NCBI RefSeq assembly: GCF_023806465.1
Contig: NZ_JAMSLS010000004.1
Coordinates: 156,486-220,485, forward strand
Source of the DNA: Thermomicrobium sp. CFH 73360
GTDB taxonomy: Bacteria > Chloroflexota > Chloroflexia > Thermomicrobiales > Thermomicrobiaceae
Reading direction: 5' to 3'
Length of the DNA: 64,000 nucleotides
Part shown: piece by piece, positions 38,008-46,862 of the stretch
How the letters are laid out: each line of letters begins with the position of its first letter
How positions within the stretch are numbered: position 1 is the stretch's first letter
Notes under the pieces: generated by a model
The model's input: only the letters and a program-made list of their open reading frames with translations
What the model was told of the DNA's origin: nothing
The model's database searches: none
Translations under genes and position numbers: made by a program

Positions 38008-39795
38008 TCAGTCGCGAGTGCCCGGCGATCCGTGTCCCACGGCCTCTTCTTCCCGTCCGAACGGTAGGCGTTCGCGCAAGCCTCCCAAGGTGCGACCGAT
38101 TAATCCACTTAGCTCCGCTACCTCTTGCGCTACAAGCTCTCGGAAATAGGTGTTCGTCTGACCCATGCGGCGGAACTTCCGATACCGCTCCCGGACGAGT
38201 CGTTCGGGGGATATGTCGTGAAGCTCGTCCAGCGACTCAACGATCGCATCGAGTAGCAGCACCGCCGCGTAGTCCGGATCTCGATGTGCCCCTCCCTCTG
38301 GCTCCGGCACGATCCCATCGATAACTTCCAACCGCAACAAATCCGGCGCCGTCAGTTTCAGTGACTCCGCAACCTCTGGCGCCCGTGATGCGTCTCGGTA
38401 GAGAATTGCCGCCGCCCCCTCTGGCGATATCACACTGTAAATCGCGTTCTCGAGCATGAGCACCCGATCTGCCACCGCGAGCGCGATCGCTCCGCCACTG
38501 CCTCCCTCGCCGATGATCACAGCAATCGTCGGAACAGGTAGCACGCTCATCATCGCAAGACACTGACTCAAGGCCGAGGCAATTCCCCGCTCTTCAGCCC
38601 CCTCACCCAAATAAACCCCAGGAGTATCGATCAGCGTGATGACCGGCAGCCGTAGCCGAGCCGCCAAATCCATGAGACGCATCGCTTTTCGATACCCTTC
38701 CGGCAGCGCCTGACCGTTTCGCCGTGCCGGATCGCCATGCCCCCGCTCGTGCCCGATCAGGACAACCCCCTGTCCCGCAATCTCTCCGATGCCCCCCACG
38801 ATCGCCGGATCATCCCCGTAGAGGCGATCACCGTGGAGTTCCACAAATTGCGGACTGATCCGTCGGATCAAGTCCAGCGTCGTCGGTCGTTCCGGATGCC
38901 TCGCCAGCTGGACCACTTCCCATGCACGGCGCACCGGAGTATCGTCCGGAATCGCCCGCCGGATCACCGTCCGGGGCACGAGCTCACTCTCCGCCCGTAC
39001 AAGCCGCAGAATCAAACCAATCGTGTCGCGCAGCCGTCGGCGATCGACAATCTGATCAACAAATCCATGTTCGAATACGAATTCGGCCGAGTGCGAGTGA
39101 AGCGCCTCGTGTCCCGCCGTTTCCTTCACCACTCGTGGTCCGGCAAAGCCGATCAGCGCCCCAGGTTCCGCGAGAATGATGTCGCCCTGATTCGCAAACG
39201 ACGCATAAATGCCGCCAGTTGTCGGATGGGTCAGCACCGAGAGGAACGGCACGCTGGAGTCGTGCGCGCGCTTCGCTGCTGCAGTGGTCTTCGCCATCTG
39301 CACCAGACTAAGGACGCCCTCCTGCATCCGTGCGCCACCCGATGCGGAGACGGTCACAATTGGCAATCGGCGCTCTGCCGCGCGCTCGAACGCCAGTGTG
39401 ATCTTCTCGCCAACCACCGACCCCATACTGCCGCCCAGAAACCGAAAGTCGAGTACCGCCAGGACGACCTCATGTCCCCGGATTCGACCAATACCGGTGA
39501 TGACCGCCTCACGGAGGCCCGTCTCTTCACGTGCCTGCAGGATGCGCTTGCGATACGGCAGACGATCCGAAAAGACAAGCGGATCCATAGAAACCAGATG
39601 CCGATTGAACTCCTCAAATGACCCAGGATCAACCAGTAACCGGATCCGCTGCTCGGCCGAGAGGGTGAAATGGTAACTACACTGAGAACACACGCGATAA
39701 CGCTCGTAGATCTCGTCCCCTCCCAACGACGCTTCACAGCGTGGGCAGAAAACCGACTGACCCTCTGTGTCCGCCTTTCGGGAAAGATTTGACAT
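38008..39795 (-). CDS. accDA: Acetyl-CoA carboxylase carboxyltransferase, fused beta and alpha subunits (AccD-AccA)
   Basis: 595 residues. Residues 1-280 are AccD: zinc ribbon FCPRCEASLGG ... YRVCSQCSYHF, then SASGGARMQEGVLSLVQMAKT. Residues about 300-590 are AccA: PQFVELHGDRLYGDDPAIVGGIG, LIDTPGVYLGEGAEERG, IGEGGSGGAIALAVADRVLMLENAIYSVISPEG. Together they transfer the carboxyl group from biotin carrier protein to acetyl-CoA in fatty acid synthesis. In many bacteria the halves are separate. The RBS is GAAAGGTGA before ATG 39795. Confidence 0.93.
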   Translation of the reverse strand: MSNLSRKADTEGQSVFCPRCEASLGGDEIYERYRVCSQCSYHFTLSAEQRIRLLVDPGSFEEFNRHLVSMDPLVFSDRLPYRKRILQAREETGLREAVITGIGRIRGHEVVLAVLDFRFLGGSMGSVVGEKITLAFERAAERRLPIVTVSASGGARMQEGVLSLVQMAKTTAAAKRAHDSSVPFLSVLTHPTTGGIYASFANQGDIILAEPGALIGFAGPRVVKETAGHEALHSHSAEFVFEHGFVDQIVDRRRLRDTIGLILRLVRAESELVPRTVIRRAIPDDTPVRRAWEVVQLARHPERPTTLDLIRRISPQFVELHGDRLYGDDPAIVGGIGEIAGQGVVLIGHERGHGDPARRNGQALPEGYRKAMRLMDLAARLRLPVITLIDTPGVYLGEGAEERGIASALSQCLAMMSVLPVPTIAVIIGEGGSGGAIALAVADRVLMLENAIYSVISPEGAAAILYRDASRAPEVAESLKLTAPDLLRLEVIDGIVPEPEGGAHRDPDYAAVLLLDAIVESLDELHDISPERLVRERYRKFRRMGQTNTYFRELVAQEVAELSGLIGRTLGGLRERLPFGREEEAVGHGSPGTRD

Positions 39796-39933
39796 CTTTT
39801 GTCACCTTTCGGTGCACCCAGCCCTCACGTTCGGCAAACCTCTCCAACGCGTCCTATCATAGCTGATCAGAGCAGCGCGACACGCCGCTGAAGCACAAGA
39901 CCAGGACGCAAGCACAAATGATCGAGGTGCCAG

Positions 39934-41403
39934 ATGCGCATCGGAATCGCCTGGCTTACTTACCGAAGTAATACGTTTGCCTTGACACCAGGAAAACTTT
40001 CCGCCGGATGGGGAGAAGATCCCAAACCAGCGGTGAATTGGCTGCGCACTATGCTCGAGCCTCTCGCCCAACGACTCGGCCTGGAGCTCGTCAACTTGTG
40101 CGACGTTCAAAGCGCCGGAGGTTCCGTCTCGACTGCTGAATTTCTCGCGTTTCTTCAGCAATTCGATGAGACCTTGGACCGTACCAAGCCAATCGATGCC
40201 CTTCTCCTCCATACCTCCGGTACCCTCGTAGTGGATGGCATGAGTGGCGATGTACTTCTCCTGCAACACCTCCGCCAACGCCATCCTACTCTACCGATCG
40301 CTGTATTGGTCGATCATGTGGCGCAGTTGCCACCTGACATCACTGACGTCACGCCGTTGATTCTTGGTCCGCACCGCTGGCCTCCACGGGACCGCCCCCA
40401 GAGGCTCGAACGTGCGTTGGACCTCCTGAGACAATGGGCACGTGGACGCATCCAGCCCACCCTCGTTGTACATCGCCTCCCGCTCGTTTTCCCCCTTGCC
40501 GTGCAGCGAACTGATATTCCTCCATTCGATAGATTGTCGAGAAAGCTCGCCGCATGGGAAGCGCATCCAAACGTTCTCACAACGAGTGTTTTGGGCGGTT
40601 TTCCCTACGCCGACGTCAGCTACGCTGGAGCCAGCGTCATAGTGATCACCGACGGCGACTCCCAACTCGGCAACGCGATTGCGCACGAGCTCGGGCAGGA
40701 ACTACTAGAACTCCGCAACGCTCTTCATTGGCCCACGCTGACCATCGAGGAGGCAATCCATCGAGCCATGACCGCTTCGGACCACCCAGTTGTTCTTCTA
40801 GACACTGGTGACGCGCCTGAGGCTGGAGCACCAGGTGAGGGTACAGCGGCCCTTTGGGCAGCGTTGGATCTCGGAGCACGGGGAACAATTGTGTCCGCCA
40901 TTGTCGATCCCGAAGCTGTCGAGATTGCCCACCGTGCTGGCCCTGGGATCACAATCGAGCTCGAACTCGGCGGGAAGCACGATCATCGTCATGGATATCC
41001 CATCCCAGTTCGAGGCGTGGTGCGCCGGATCGGAGCCGGTATCTACCGGAGACGCTCCCCATTGGCCCCAGGACAACCGGTGGATGTAGGTCCCTCGGTT
41101 TGGCTCGAACTCGAAGGGCGCTATCATGCCCGCGTTGACGTGATTGTCACCTCCAAACCGGGACCTTTCGACGACCCGGAACTGCTCTTTGCACTCGGCC
41201 TCTCTCCCCATTGTGCTTCCGTCCTTGTGCTGAAGTCCGCGCTGGACGCGTTTGCCTGGTGTCATGACAGTCGACTCTGGAAGTCCAATTCTTTCCCCAA
41301 AGAGGTCATTCAGGCGTTAACTCCTGGTATCTCCACAACTGATCTTTCCTTCTTTACCTTTCGTCAGCTCCCACGGCCAATCTGGCCTCTGGATGAGCTC
41401 TAG
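39934..41403 (+). CDS. M81/MlrC-family protein with altered metal motifs
   Basis: 489 residues from ATG 39934 (CGAGGTG upstream). The family outline is clear: RSNTF near the N-terminus, a central LHTSGTLVVDG, GGFPYADVSYAGASVIVITDGD at the domain boundary, and a Gly-rich C-terminal domain (VLLDTGDAPEAGAPGEG). Canonical members have HGAM, DLHAN and YPHTD. Here these positions read LHTSG, VDHVAQ and a Pro-rich WPPRD, so key zinc ligands seem changed. Function is therefore uncertain. Confidence 0.65.
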   Translation: MRIGIAWLTYRSNTFALTPGKLSAGWGEDPKPAVNWLRTMLEPLAQRLGLELVNLCDVQSAGGSVSTAEFLAFLQQFDETLDRTKPIDALLLHTSGTLVVDGMSGDVLLLQHLRQRHPTLPIAVLVDHVAQLPPDITDVTPLILGPHRWPPRDRPQRLERALDLLRQWARGRIQPTLVVHRLPLVFPLAVQRTDIPPFDRLSRKLAAWEAHPNVLTTSVLGGFPYADVSYAGASVIVITDGDSQLGNAIAHELGQELLELRNALHWPTLTIEEAIHRAMTASDHPVVLLDTGDAPEAGAPGEGTAALWAALDLGARGTIVSAIVDPEAVEIAHRAGPGITIELELGGKHDHRHGYPIPVRGVVRRIGAGIYRRRSPLAPGQPVDVGPSVWLELEGRYHARVDVIVTSKPGPFDDPELLFALGLSPHCASVLVLKSALDAFAWCHDSRLWKSNSFPKEVIQALTPGISTTDLSFFTFRQLPRPIWPLDEL

Positions 41404-42245
41404 GCTTCACTGAGACGTTGTGCCATCGCGTACAAGAACTGAGCGAACTCTTCCACTCCGCCCACCAAGATGTCGGCGAGATGTCCGAGTGTTTCTGGAG
41501 CCTCTTCGCTCCAAACACCGATCAGGATTGTATCGATACTCCCAGCCGACCGACGTTCCCGTAGATATCGCATGGCATCGAGGTCCGTCACGTCATCACC
41601 AGCAAAGAGAACGCCCCGCAACCTGTACCTTGTGACGAGCGCATCAACGGCCGTCCCTTTATCGATCGGCACGTTCGGTCGGAGTTCCAGAACCTCCCGG
41701 CCACGACGAACAAGGAGACCATAACGCGTCGCGATCTGCTCTACAACCTTTTCCGCCCGTTGGCGCTCTTCATTCGCGTCGATACCGCGTAGATGGACCG
41801 TCAGCGTCGCCCCCTTTTCCTCAATGAGAAAGTCACCCAGTTCCGCACGTAAGACGCGGGATGCCTCCTGGACGCTGGGGAGCCAGGGAATAATCTCTGC
41901 AGCAATGGTGAGCTGCTCTTCAACCAAAGACTCGGCTCCGTGATTTCCAACAATAACGAGTTCTGGAATGTCCAACCGAGTGGCCACATCCAGCGCCCGA
42001 CGTCCAGACACGACGGCGACCAATTCCACGCGCTTCACAAGGAGGCGTAACGCTTGGGCTGCGAGGGGATGCGGTTGAGCGGTTTCGGGATGCGCCACGA
42101 TGGGACTTAATGTTCCATCGAAATCAGTGATGACACCAGCGGGAAAGAGGCGCAGAACTGCAAGCGATCGCTCGAGGAGCCGATGGATATCGCTCGTGCG
42201 CAGTGGTGTTGCCATGTGGTCATCATCGCTGCAAGGTGCCACCAT
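41400..42245 (-). CDS. otsB: Trehalose-6-phosphate phosphatase (HAD superfamily)
   Basis: 281 residues from ATG 42245 (GAAGGGAG 6 bases upstream). HAD motif I is ITDFDGTLSPI, motif II VVSGR, motif III includes Lys in the IDKGTAVDAL stretch and motif IV LFAGDDVTDLDAM. GNHGAESLVEEQ is the OtsB-specific cap region. It dephosphorylates trehalose-6-phosphate, but no otsA is in the window. It overlaps the M81 gene end by 4 bases. Confidence 0.85.
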   Translation of the reverse strand: MVAPCSDDDHMATPLRTSDIHRLLERSLAVLRLFPAGVITDFDGTLSPIVAHPETAQPHPLAAQALRLLVKRVELVAVVSGRRALDVATRLDIPELVIVGNHGAESLVEEQLTIAAEIIPWLPSVQEASRVLRAELGDFLIEEKGATLTVHLRGIDANEERQRAEKVVEQIATRYGLLVRRGREVLELRPNVPIDKGTAVDALVTRYRLRGVLFAGDDVTDLDAMRYLRERRSAGSIDTILIGVWSEEAPETLGHLADILVGGVEEFAQFLYAMAQRLSEA

Positions 42246-42281
42246 CGTATACTCCCTTCGGCATGGGAGGGACGCTCAGCA

Positions 42282-43574
42282 GTGTCGCTTTTCCAAGGTC
42301 TCATCCGGTATGCGAGATCGCTCCTCGCTTTACCCCGCGACATCCGCCTCTTTTTCGTGTATGCGCTCTTTTCGAACGTCGCGATCGGCGCTTTCACCCT
42401 ACTGTACAACCTCTACCTCATCCAACTTGGATATCGCGAGGACTTCATTGGTCTGGTCAACGCAGCATCGACAGGAGCTCTTGCACTCTCCGCACTCGGC
42501 TTAGGCCGACTGCTTCACCAGCGTGGCTCCTGGTGGTGTTTGACCTACGGTACCGGAGCGTACTTGGCCACCTCGACGATCCTGGCACTCGCCACCCAGC
42601 CTGCCGTGGTTCTGGCCTGTGCAATTCTCCAGGGTATGGCAACAACATTTCTCTTCGTGCCGCTTATGCCATTTGTCATCGACCATGCTCCGACCGTTCA
42701 CCGTGCCACCGTTGCCGCAGTCGCCCTGTCTCTCACTTCCGTCTCGTCGACGATCGGCAGCCTTTTAGCTGGGTGGCTTCCCTCCGCAATCGGTCCCGTT
42801 TTCAACATTCCTGTTCCAAGTGTCCAGTCCTATCGCGTGGCTTTGCTCGCGGGCATCGGTGTTTGTGCTGTCGCGATAGTGCCACTTCTCGTCATGCGAG
42901 AAGCGCGCGATCGCCCACCACAGGCAACGAGCACACTGCACATACACGACCCGCAGTCCAAGTCACTGACCGAGATCCGTCGGTATCTCATCGCGTTCGT
43001 CATTGCTGGCGGACTCTTGAGTATCGGCAACGGAGCAGTCGTTCCATTCTACAACGTGTATCTGGACACCCTCGGGCTTTCCGCCCGCACGATCGGTGTC
43101 ATTTACGCAGTGGCCAGCCTTGTCGGCGCACTCTTTGGTCTTGTCGGCCCGGCGATCGCCCGCATCTGTGGCCCGCTCCGCGCGGTCACCATCATCCGAT
43201 TCGCACCAGTGCCGGTCTTCGCCAGTCTCATGTTGCTTCAAGCAATCCCGCTTGCCATCGCTGCACACGTTATCCGCATGATTTCGATCTCAATGGCTTG
43301 GCCGATCGACTCTATGCTGGTAGCCGAAACGCTCCCTTCGAGAGCGCGGGCGAACGCCTTTAGCTTCCGGAGTGCCGCGTGGAACATCGGCTTCGCCGCC
43401 GCCAGCTTTCTCGGCGGTCGCCTGATCGTCACCTTCGGTTACGTGCCTGTCTTTGCACTCTATACGCTCTTCTGCACCGCAGCCATCGCATATTTCATGC
43501 AGCAATTTCGTCACCATCCAGCTGCGCATGCCCGCGCAGGATCCATCCCTTCGGTGAGTGAACAGCACTCCTAA
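42282..43574 (+). CDS. Major facilitator superfamily transporter
   Basis: 430 residues from GTG 42282 (GGGAGG 11 bases upstream). Twelve membrane segments, with YALFSNVAIGAFTLLYNLYLIQLGYREDFIGL as the first pair. A loop of basic and acidic residues (REARDRPPQATSTLH) divides the two halves. The substrate is not predictable. Its start is only 36 bases from otsB, transcribed the other way, so promoters must overlap the two gene starts. Confidence 0.85.
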   Translation: MSLFQGLIRYARSLLALPRDIRLFFVYALFSNVAIGAFTLLYNLYLIQLGYREDFIGLVNAASTGALALSALGLGRLLHQRGSWWCLTYGTGAYLATSTILALATQPAVVLACAILQGMATTFLFVPLMPFVIDHAPTVHRATVAAVALSLTSVSSTIGSLLAGWLPSAIGPVFNIPVPSVQSYRVALLAGIGVCAVAIVPLLVMREARDRPPQATSTLHIHDPQSKSLTEIRRYLIAFVIAGGLLSIGNGAVVPFYNVYLDTLGLSARTIGVIYAVASLVGALFGLVGPAIARICGPLRAVTIIRFAPVPVFASLMLLQAIPLAIAAHVIRMISISMAWPIDSMLVAETLPSRARANAFSFRSAAWNIGFAAASFLGGRLIVTFGYVPVFALYTLFCTAAIAYFMQQFRHHPAAHARAGSIPSVSEQHS

Positions 43575-43581
43575 CTCGCGC

Positions 43582-44781
43582 TCACGACGGAAGGTCCGTT
43601 TCGAGACGATCGACGATGAGACGACCAATTTCCAGACAGGAAGTCGCCGCTGGCGAGGGCGCATTCCGTACATGCACGATTCCTCGTTGTCGCTCGAGAA
43701 CAAAGTCATCGATCAACTTCCCATCGCGTGACAGGGCTTGAGCACGTACGCCGGACGGACCCGGCAGGAGATCGTCTTCCTCAAGTTCCGGAACAAAACG
43801 ACAGAGCTCCTTCAAGAAGGCGCGCTTGCTGACATCACGCCAGAACTCGGTAATTCCGACACGCCAGTACTGTCGCGCCAGCGCACGAAAACCAGGATAG
43901 GACAGCGTCTCTACCAAGTCTCGCCAGCAGAAGTCAGTTCGCTGATACCCTTCACGGGCAAACGCCAGAACGGCATTTGGTCCGAGGAGCACTGAACCAT
44001 CAAGGCGTGGAGTAAAGTGCACCCCAAGGAATGGAAAGCGTGGATCGGGCACCGGATAGACATTCGTACGCACAAGACACGCCCGCTCCGGCCGGAGCAG
44101 GTAATAGTCCCCGCGGAACGGCACAATCATCGGATCAGGAGATCCTCCACTTGCGCGTGCCAACCGATCACTGTAGAGACCAGCACACACGATCACGAAG
44201 CGCGCCTCATAGTGCCCACCGGTCGTTTCCAGGCCTATCACCCCATTCCGCGAGCGGAAGCTCAGCACGGTGTGGCGAAAAAAGAGTTCTCCATCTGCAT
44301 TTCTCACATCCTCGGCCAACGCCTCCGCGACACGAATGAAGTCGACGATACCGGTCCGGGGCGACCAGATCGCGCGTATGCCCGTCACCGCGGGTTCCCG
44401 TTCCCGAATTTCTTCAGCAGCCAGAAGTTGCAACCCCTCGACGCCGTTCGCCTGCCCTCTCCGGTAGAGTTCCAGGAGGCGCGGTACCTCGTCAGGTGTC
44501 GTGGCAACAACGAGTTTCCCCACCATACGATAGGGAATGCCGCGCTCCTCGCAATACGTTATGAGCCTGGCAGCTCCGGCGACGCAGGCCCGTGCTTTCA
44601 ATGAGCCCGGTCGATAATACAGACCAGAATGAATCACTCCGCTGTTGTGGCCCGATTGATGCGCGGCAACCCGCGACTCCTTGTCGAAGACCGCGATCTT
44701 GAGTCGGGGACGGCGGAGCGCAACTTCACGGGCTGTCGCCAGACCGACAAGGCCAGCGCCAATGATCACAACATCGAACAT
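43582..44781 (-). CDS. lhgO: L-2-hydroxyglutarate oxidase (LhgO-like)
   Basis: 399 residues. The FAD site is VVIIGAGLVGLATAREV with the acidic end AVFDKE. The family-specific HQSGHNSGVIHSGLYYRPGSLKA comes next, then PRTGIVDF, GDYYLLRP and FLGVHFTPRLDGSVLLGPNAVLAF. It oxidises L-2-hydroxyglutarate to 2-oxoglutarate. It lies 8 bases from the convergent MFS gene stop. Confidence 0.88.
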   Translation of the reverse strand: MFDVVIIGAGLVGLATAREVALRRPRLKIAVFDKESRVAAHQSGHNSGVIHSGLYYRPGSLKARACVAGAARLITYCEERGIPYRMVGKLVVATTPDEVPRLLELYRRGQANGVEGLQLLAAEEIREREPAVTGIRAIWSPRTGIVDFIRVAEALAEDVRNADGELFFRHTVLSFRSRNGVIGLETTGGHYEARFVIVCAGLYSDRLARASGGSPDPMIVPFRGDYYLLRPERACLVRTNVYPVPDPRFPFLGVHFTPRLDGSVLLGPNAVLAFAREGYQRTDFCWRDLVETLSYPGFRALARQYWRVGITEFWRDVSKRAFLKELCRFVPELEEDDLLPGPSGVRAQALSRDGKLIDDFVLERQRGIVHVRNAPSPAATSCLEIGRLIVDRLETDLPS

Positions 44782-44793
44782 CGCCTTCGATCC

Positions 44794-45279
44794 TCACATC
44801 CCAGGTGGCTCTCTTTGCAGCGTGAACTCACGGTGCCCACAGGCGCTACAGATCTCAGGTCGATGGAGCCCACGCTCAAAGTAGCCGCAATTGAGACAGC
44901 TCCAACGGGTCATCGCAAACAGCCGTACCAAGTCAGCCCGTGTGATGATCCCCACGAGCCGGCCCTCGCGCAAGACGGGAACACGTCGCACACGTTGCTG
45001 TACGATGAGGTCAGCGATCGTTTCCGCCGGGGTATTCTCCGTCACTGCGATCACATCTCTTGTCATCACGTCAGCTGCTGTGCGACCACGCTTGGCGATC
45101 AGATCGAACTCGGACACGATGCCCAGAACGCGCCCCTCGTCATCGACGACCGGAACTCCCGTAATACGGTGCGCGACCAGCGTCTGGGCGATCTCATCGA
45201 GGGTCGTGTCCGGATGGACAGCGATGACATTGGACGTCATGATCTCTCGGGCATACACCGTGTCGATCGTATCACCCAT
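44794..45279 (-). CDS. CBS-pair protein with C-terminal zinc ribbon
   Basis: 161 residues from ATG 45279 (GCGAGG about 5 bases upstream), preferred to 45345 because of this ribosome site. Two CBS domains: AREIMTSNVIAVHPDTTLDEIAQTL with ITGVPVVDDEGRVLGIVSEFDL, then ADVMTRDVIAVTENT with VRRVPVLREGRLVGIITRADLV. A four-Cys ribbon follows: WSCLNCGYFERG and EICSACGHREFTL. CBS pairs bind adenosyl ligands and regulate partner proteins. Partner unknown; it ends 12 bases before lhgO begins on the same strand. Confidence 0.82.
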   Translation of the reverse strand: MGDTIDTVYAREIMTSNVIAVHPDTTLDEIAQTLVAHRITGVPVVDDEGRVLGIVSEFDLIAKRGRTAADVMTRDVIAVTENTPAETIADLIVQQRVRRVPVLREGRLVGIITRADLVRLFAMTRWSCLNCGYFERGLHRPEICSACGHREFTLQREPPGM

Positions 45280-45402
45280 AAGGAACCTCGCTTCCCACCC
45301 ACGCCTGTTCCGGCACTCGCATCGTACCACTCGACCGGCAACCACACGAGGTCAGTCTTCTATACTTCGTCATGGGCTGATTCAGTGGTGGGAGGCGCCG
45401 CA

Positions 45403-46548
45403 GTGGAACGAGCCGATTTCGTCATTATTGGCGCGGGGATCATGGGATGCAGCGTCGCCTATCACCTCGCGGAACGACGAGCCGGACGCATTGTTGTGCT
45501 GGAACGTGACGAGATTGCGCGGGGCGCTACCGCTGACGCCGCAGGTGGTATTCGCCTGCAATTTTCGACCGAGACAAACATTCGTCTGTCCCTCCTCAGC
45601 TTCGAGTACTGGGAACATTTCACGGAGCGTTTCGGCGTCGATATCGGCCTCCATCAATACGGCTACCTGTTTCTGTTAACTCGTCCCGAGGACGTCAGTG
45701 CGTTCCGCGCCTCGCTCGCCCTCCAGACATCGTTAGGGGTACCTGCACGGTGGGTGGAGCCGCAGGAAATCGCCGAGCTCCAGCCAGCAGTCCGTACAGA
45801 CGACCTCCTTGGCGGCACCTTTTGCCCACGTGACGGCTGGTGTGATCCCTATACGGCGACGATGGGCTTCGCGACAGCAGCCCGTGAACTCGGCGTCGAG
45901 TTTCGCGAGCACTGTCCGGTGACTGGGTTCCGGATTGTCGGTGATCGCCTGCAGGCCGTTCTCACCCCTGAGGGAGAGATCGCCTGTGGCACAGCCATCA
46001 TCTGTGCCGGGCCGTACACTGGTGAAGTCGGAAAACTCGCGGGGCTCGAGCTTCCCGTCGTACCGTATCGTCGCATGTCCTTCGTCACCGAACCCTTCGA
46101 ACTCGTCCCCAAGACCGTTCCCATGACCATCGAGTTCGAATCGTCACTCTACTTCCACCCGGAGGGTGAAGGATTCCTGTTCGGCATGTCCAATCCGAAT
46201 GAGCCTCCGGGATTTCACAAGACTGTGGACCCCGAATGGATGACCCGTACGGTTGAGGCGCTCTGCCGCCGGGCCCCTGTTTTCGAGCAGGCTCGTATCC
46301 GCCGTGGCTGGGCAGGATTCTACGAGGTTACGCCGGACGCCAACCCACTCATTGGCCGCATCGAGGAGATCGATGGCTTGGCAGTCGCTGCCGGATTCAG
46401 TGGACACGGATTCATGCACGGGCCGGCGGTTGGTCGCTGCATGGCAGAGCTCCTACTCGACGGTGTGGCCACATCCGTTGACATTCGTGCCTTCAGTCCG
46501 GCCCGCTTCCGGCGAGGTCAACTCATCCAGGAGCGGAACGTCATCTAG
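45403..46548 (+). CDS. FAD-dependent oxidoreductase, sarcosine oxidase beta/DAO type
   Basis: 381 residues from GTG 45403, with GGAGG 7 bases upstream; longer open frame to 44629 lies over the CBS gene and is rejected. FAD motif FVIIGAGIMGCSVAYHLAER with acidic end VLERDE, then ARGATADAAGGIRLQFSTE as in sarcosine oxidase beta. The C-terminus has GLAVAAGFSGHGFMHGPAVG. It probably oxidises a secondary or methylated amine. A second DAO gene lies in the pot operon. Confidence 0.82.
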   Translation: MERADFVIIGAGIMGCSVAYHLAERRAGRIVVLERDEIARGATADAAGGIRLQFSTETNIRLSLLSFEYWEHFTERFGVDIGLHQYGYLFLLTRPEDVSAFRASLALQTSLGVPARWVEPQEIAELQPAVRTDDLLGGTFCPRDGWCDPYTATMGFATAARELGVEFREHCPVTGFRIVGDRLQAVLTPEGEIACGTAIICAGPYTGEVGKLAGLELPVVPYRRMSFVTEPFELVPKTVPMTIEFESSLYFHPEGEGFLFGMSNPNEPPGFHKTVDPEWMTRTVEALCRRAPVFEQARIRRGWAGFYEVTPDANPLIGRIEEIDGLAVAAGFSGHGFMHGPAVGRCMAELLLDGVATSVDIRAFSPARFRRGQLIQERNVI

Positions 46549-46571
46549 AACAATGTGTTGGAGCTCAGAGT

Positions 46572-46862
46572 ATGGTCGTCGGCATTTCCCGTCTTGCCAT
46601 AGAAATTCCAAGCGCGCACTCCTTAAAAGAGAAGCGGAAGGTCATCAAGTCGATCATCCACCAAGTCCAACATCGCTTTAATGTCTCCATCGCCGAGGTC
46701 GATGGTCACTCACAGTGGCAGTTCGCCGAACTTGGCATCGCTTGTGTGTCAACCTCAGCACAACACGCTGATGAAATGCTCCGTCACGTCCTGCAGTACA
46801 TCGAAGAACATTTGTCGGAGGGATATCTCCTTGACTATCAGACCGAAATCATTCATGTGTGA
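46572..46862 (+). CDS. DUF503 / YlxP family protein
   Basis: 96 residues. The family pattern is complete: ISRLAIEIPSAHSLKEKRKVIKSI, HRFNVSIAEVDGHSQWQFAELGIACVS, then a helix ending in LDYQTEIIHV. YlxP proteins are small ferredoxin-like-fold proteins often next to infB and rbfA, which are not here. The ribosome site GGAGCT precedes ATG 46572. Confidence 0.85.
   Translation: MVVGISRLAIEIPSAHSLKEKRKVIKSIIHQVQHRFNVSIAEVDGHSQWQFAELGIACVSTSAQHADEMLRHVLQYIEEHLSEGYLLDYQTEIIHV

Noticed and set aside
44629..46548. Long form of the second FAD oxidase starting at 44629
   Set aside because: The first 258 codons lie opposite the CBS gene and the FAD motif begins right after GTG 45403 with a good ribosome site.
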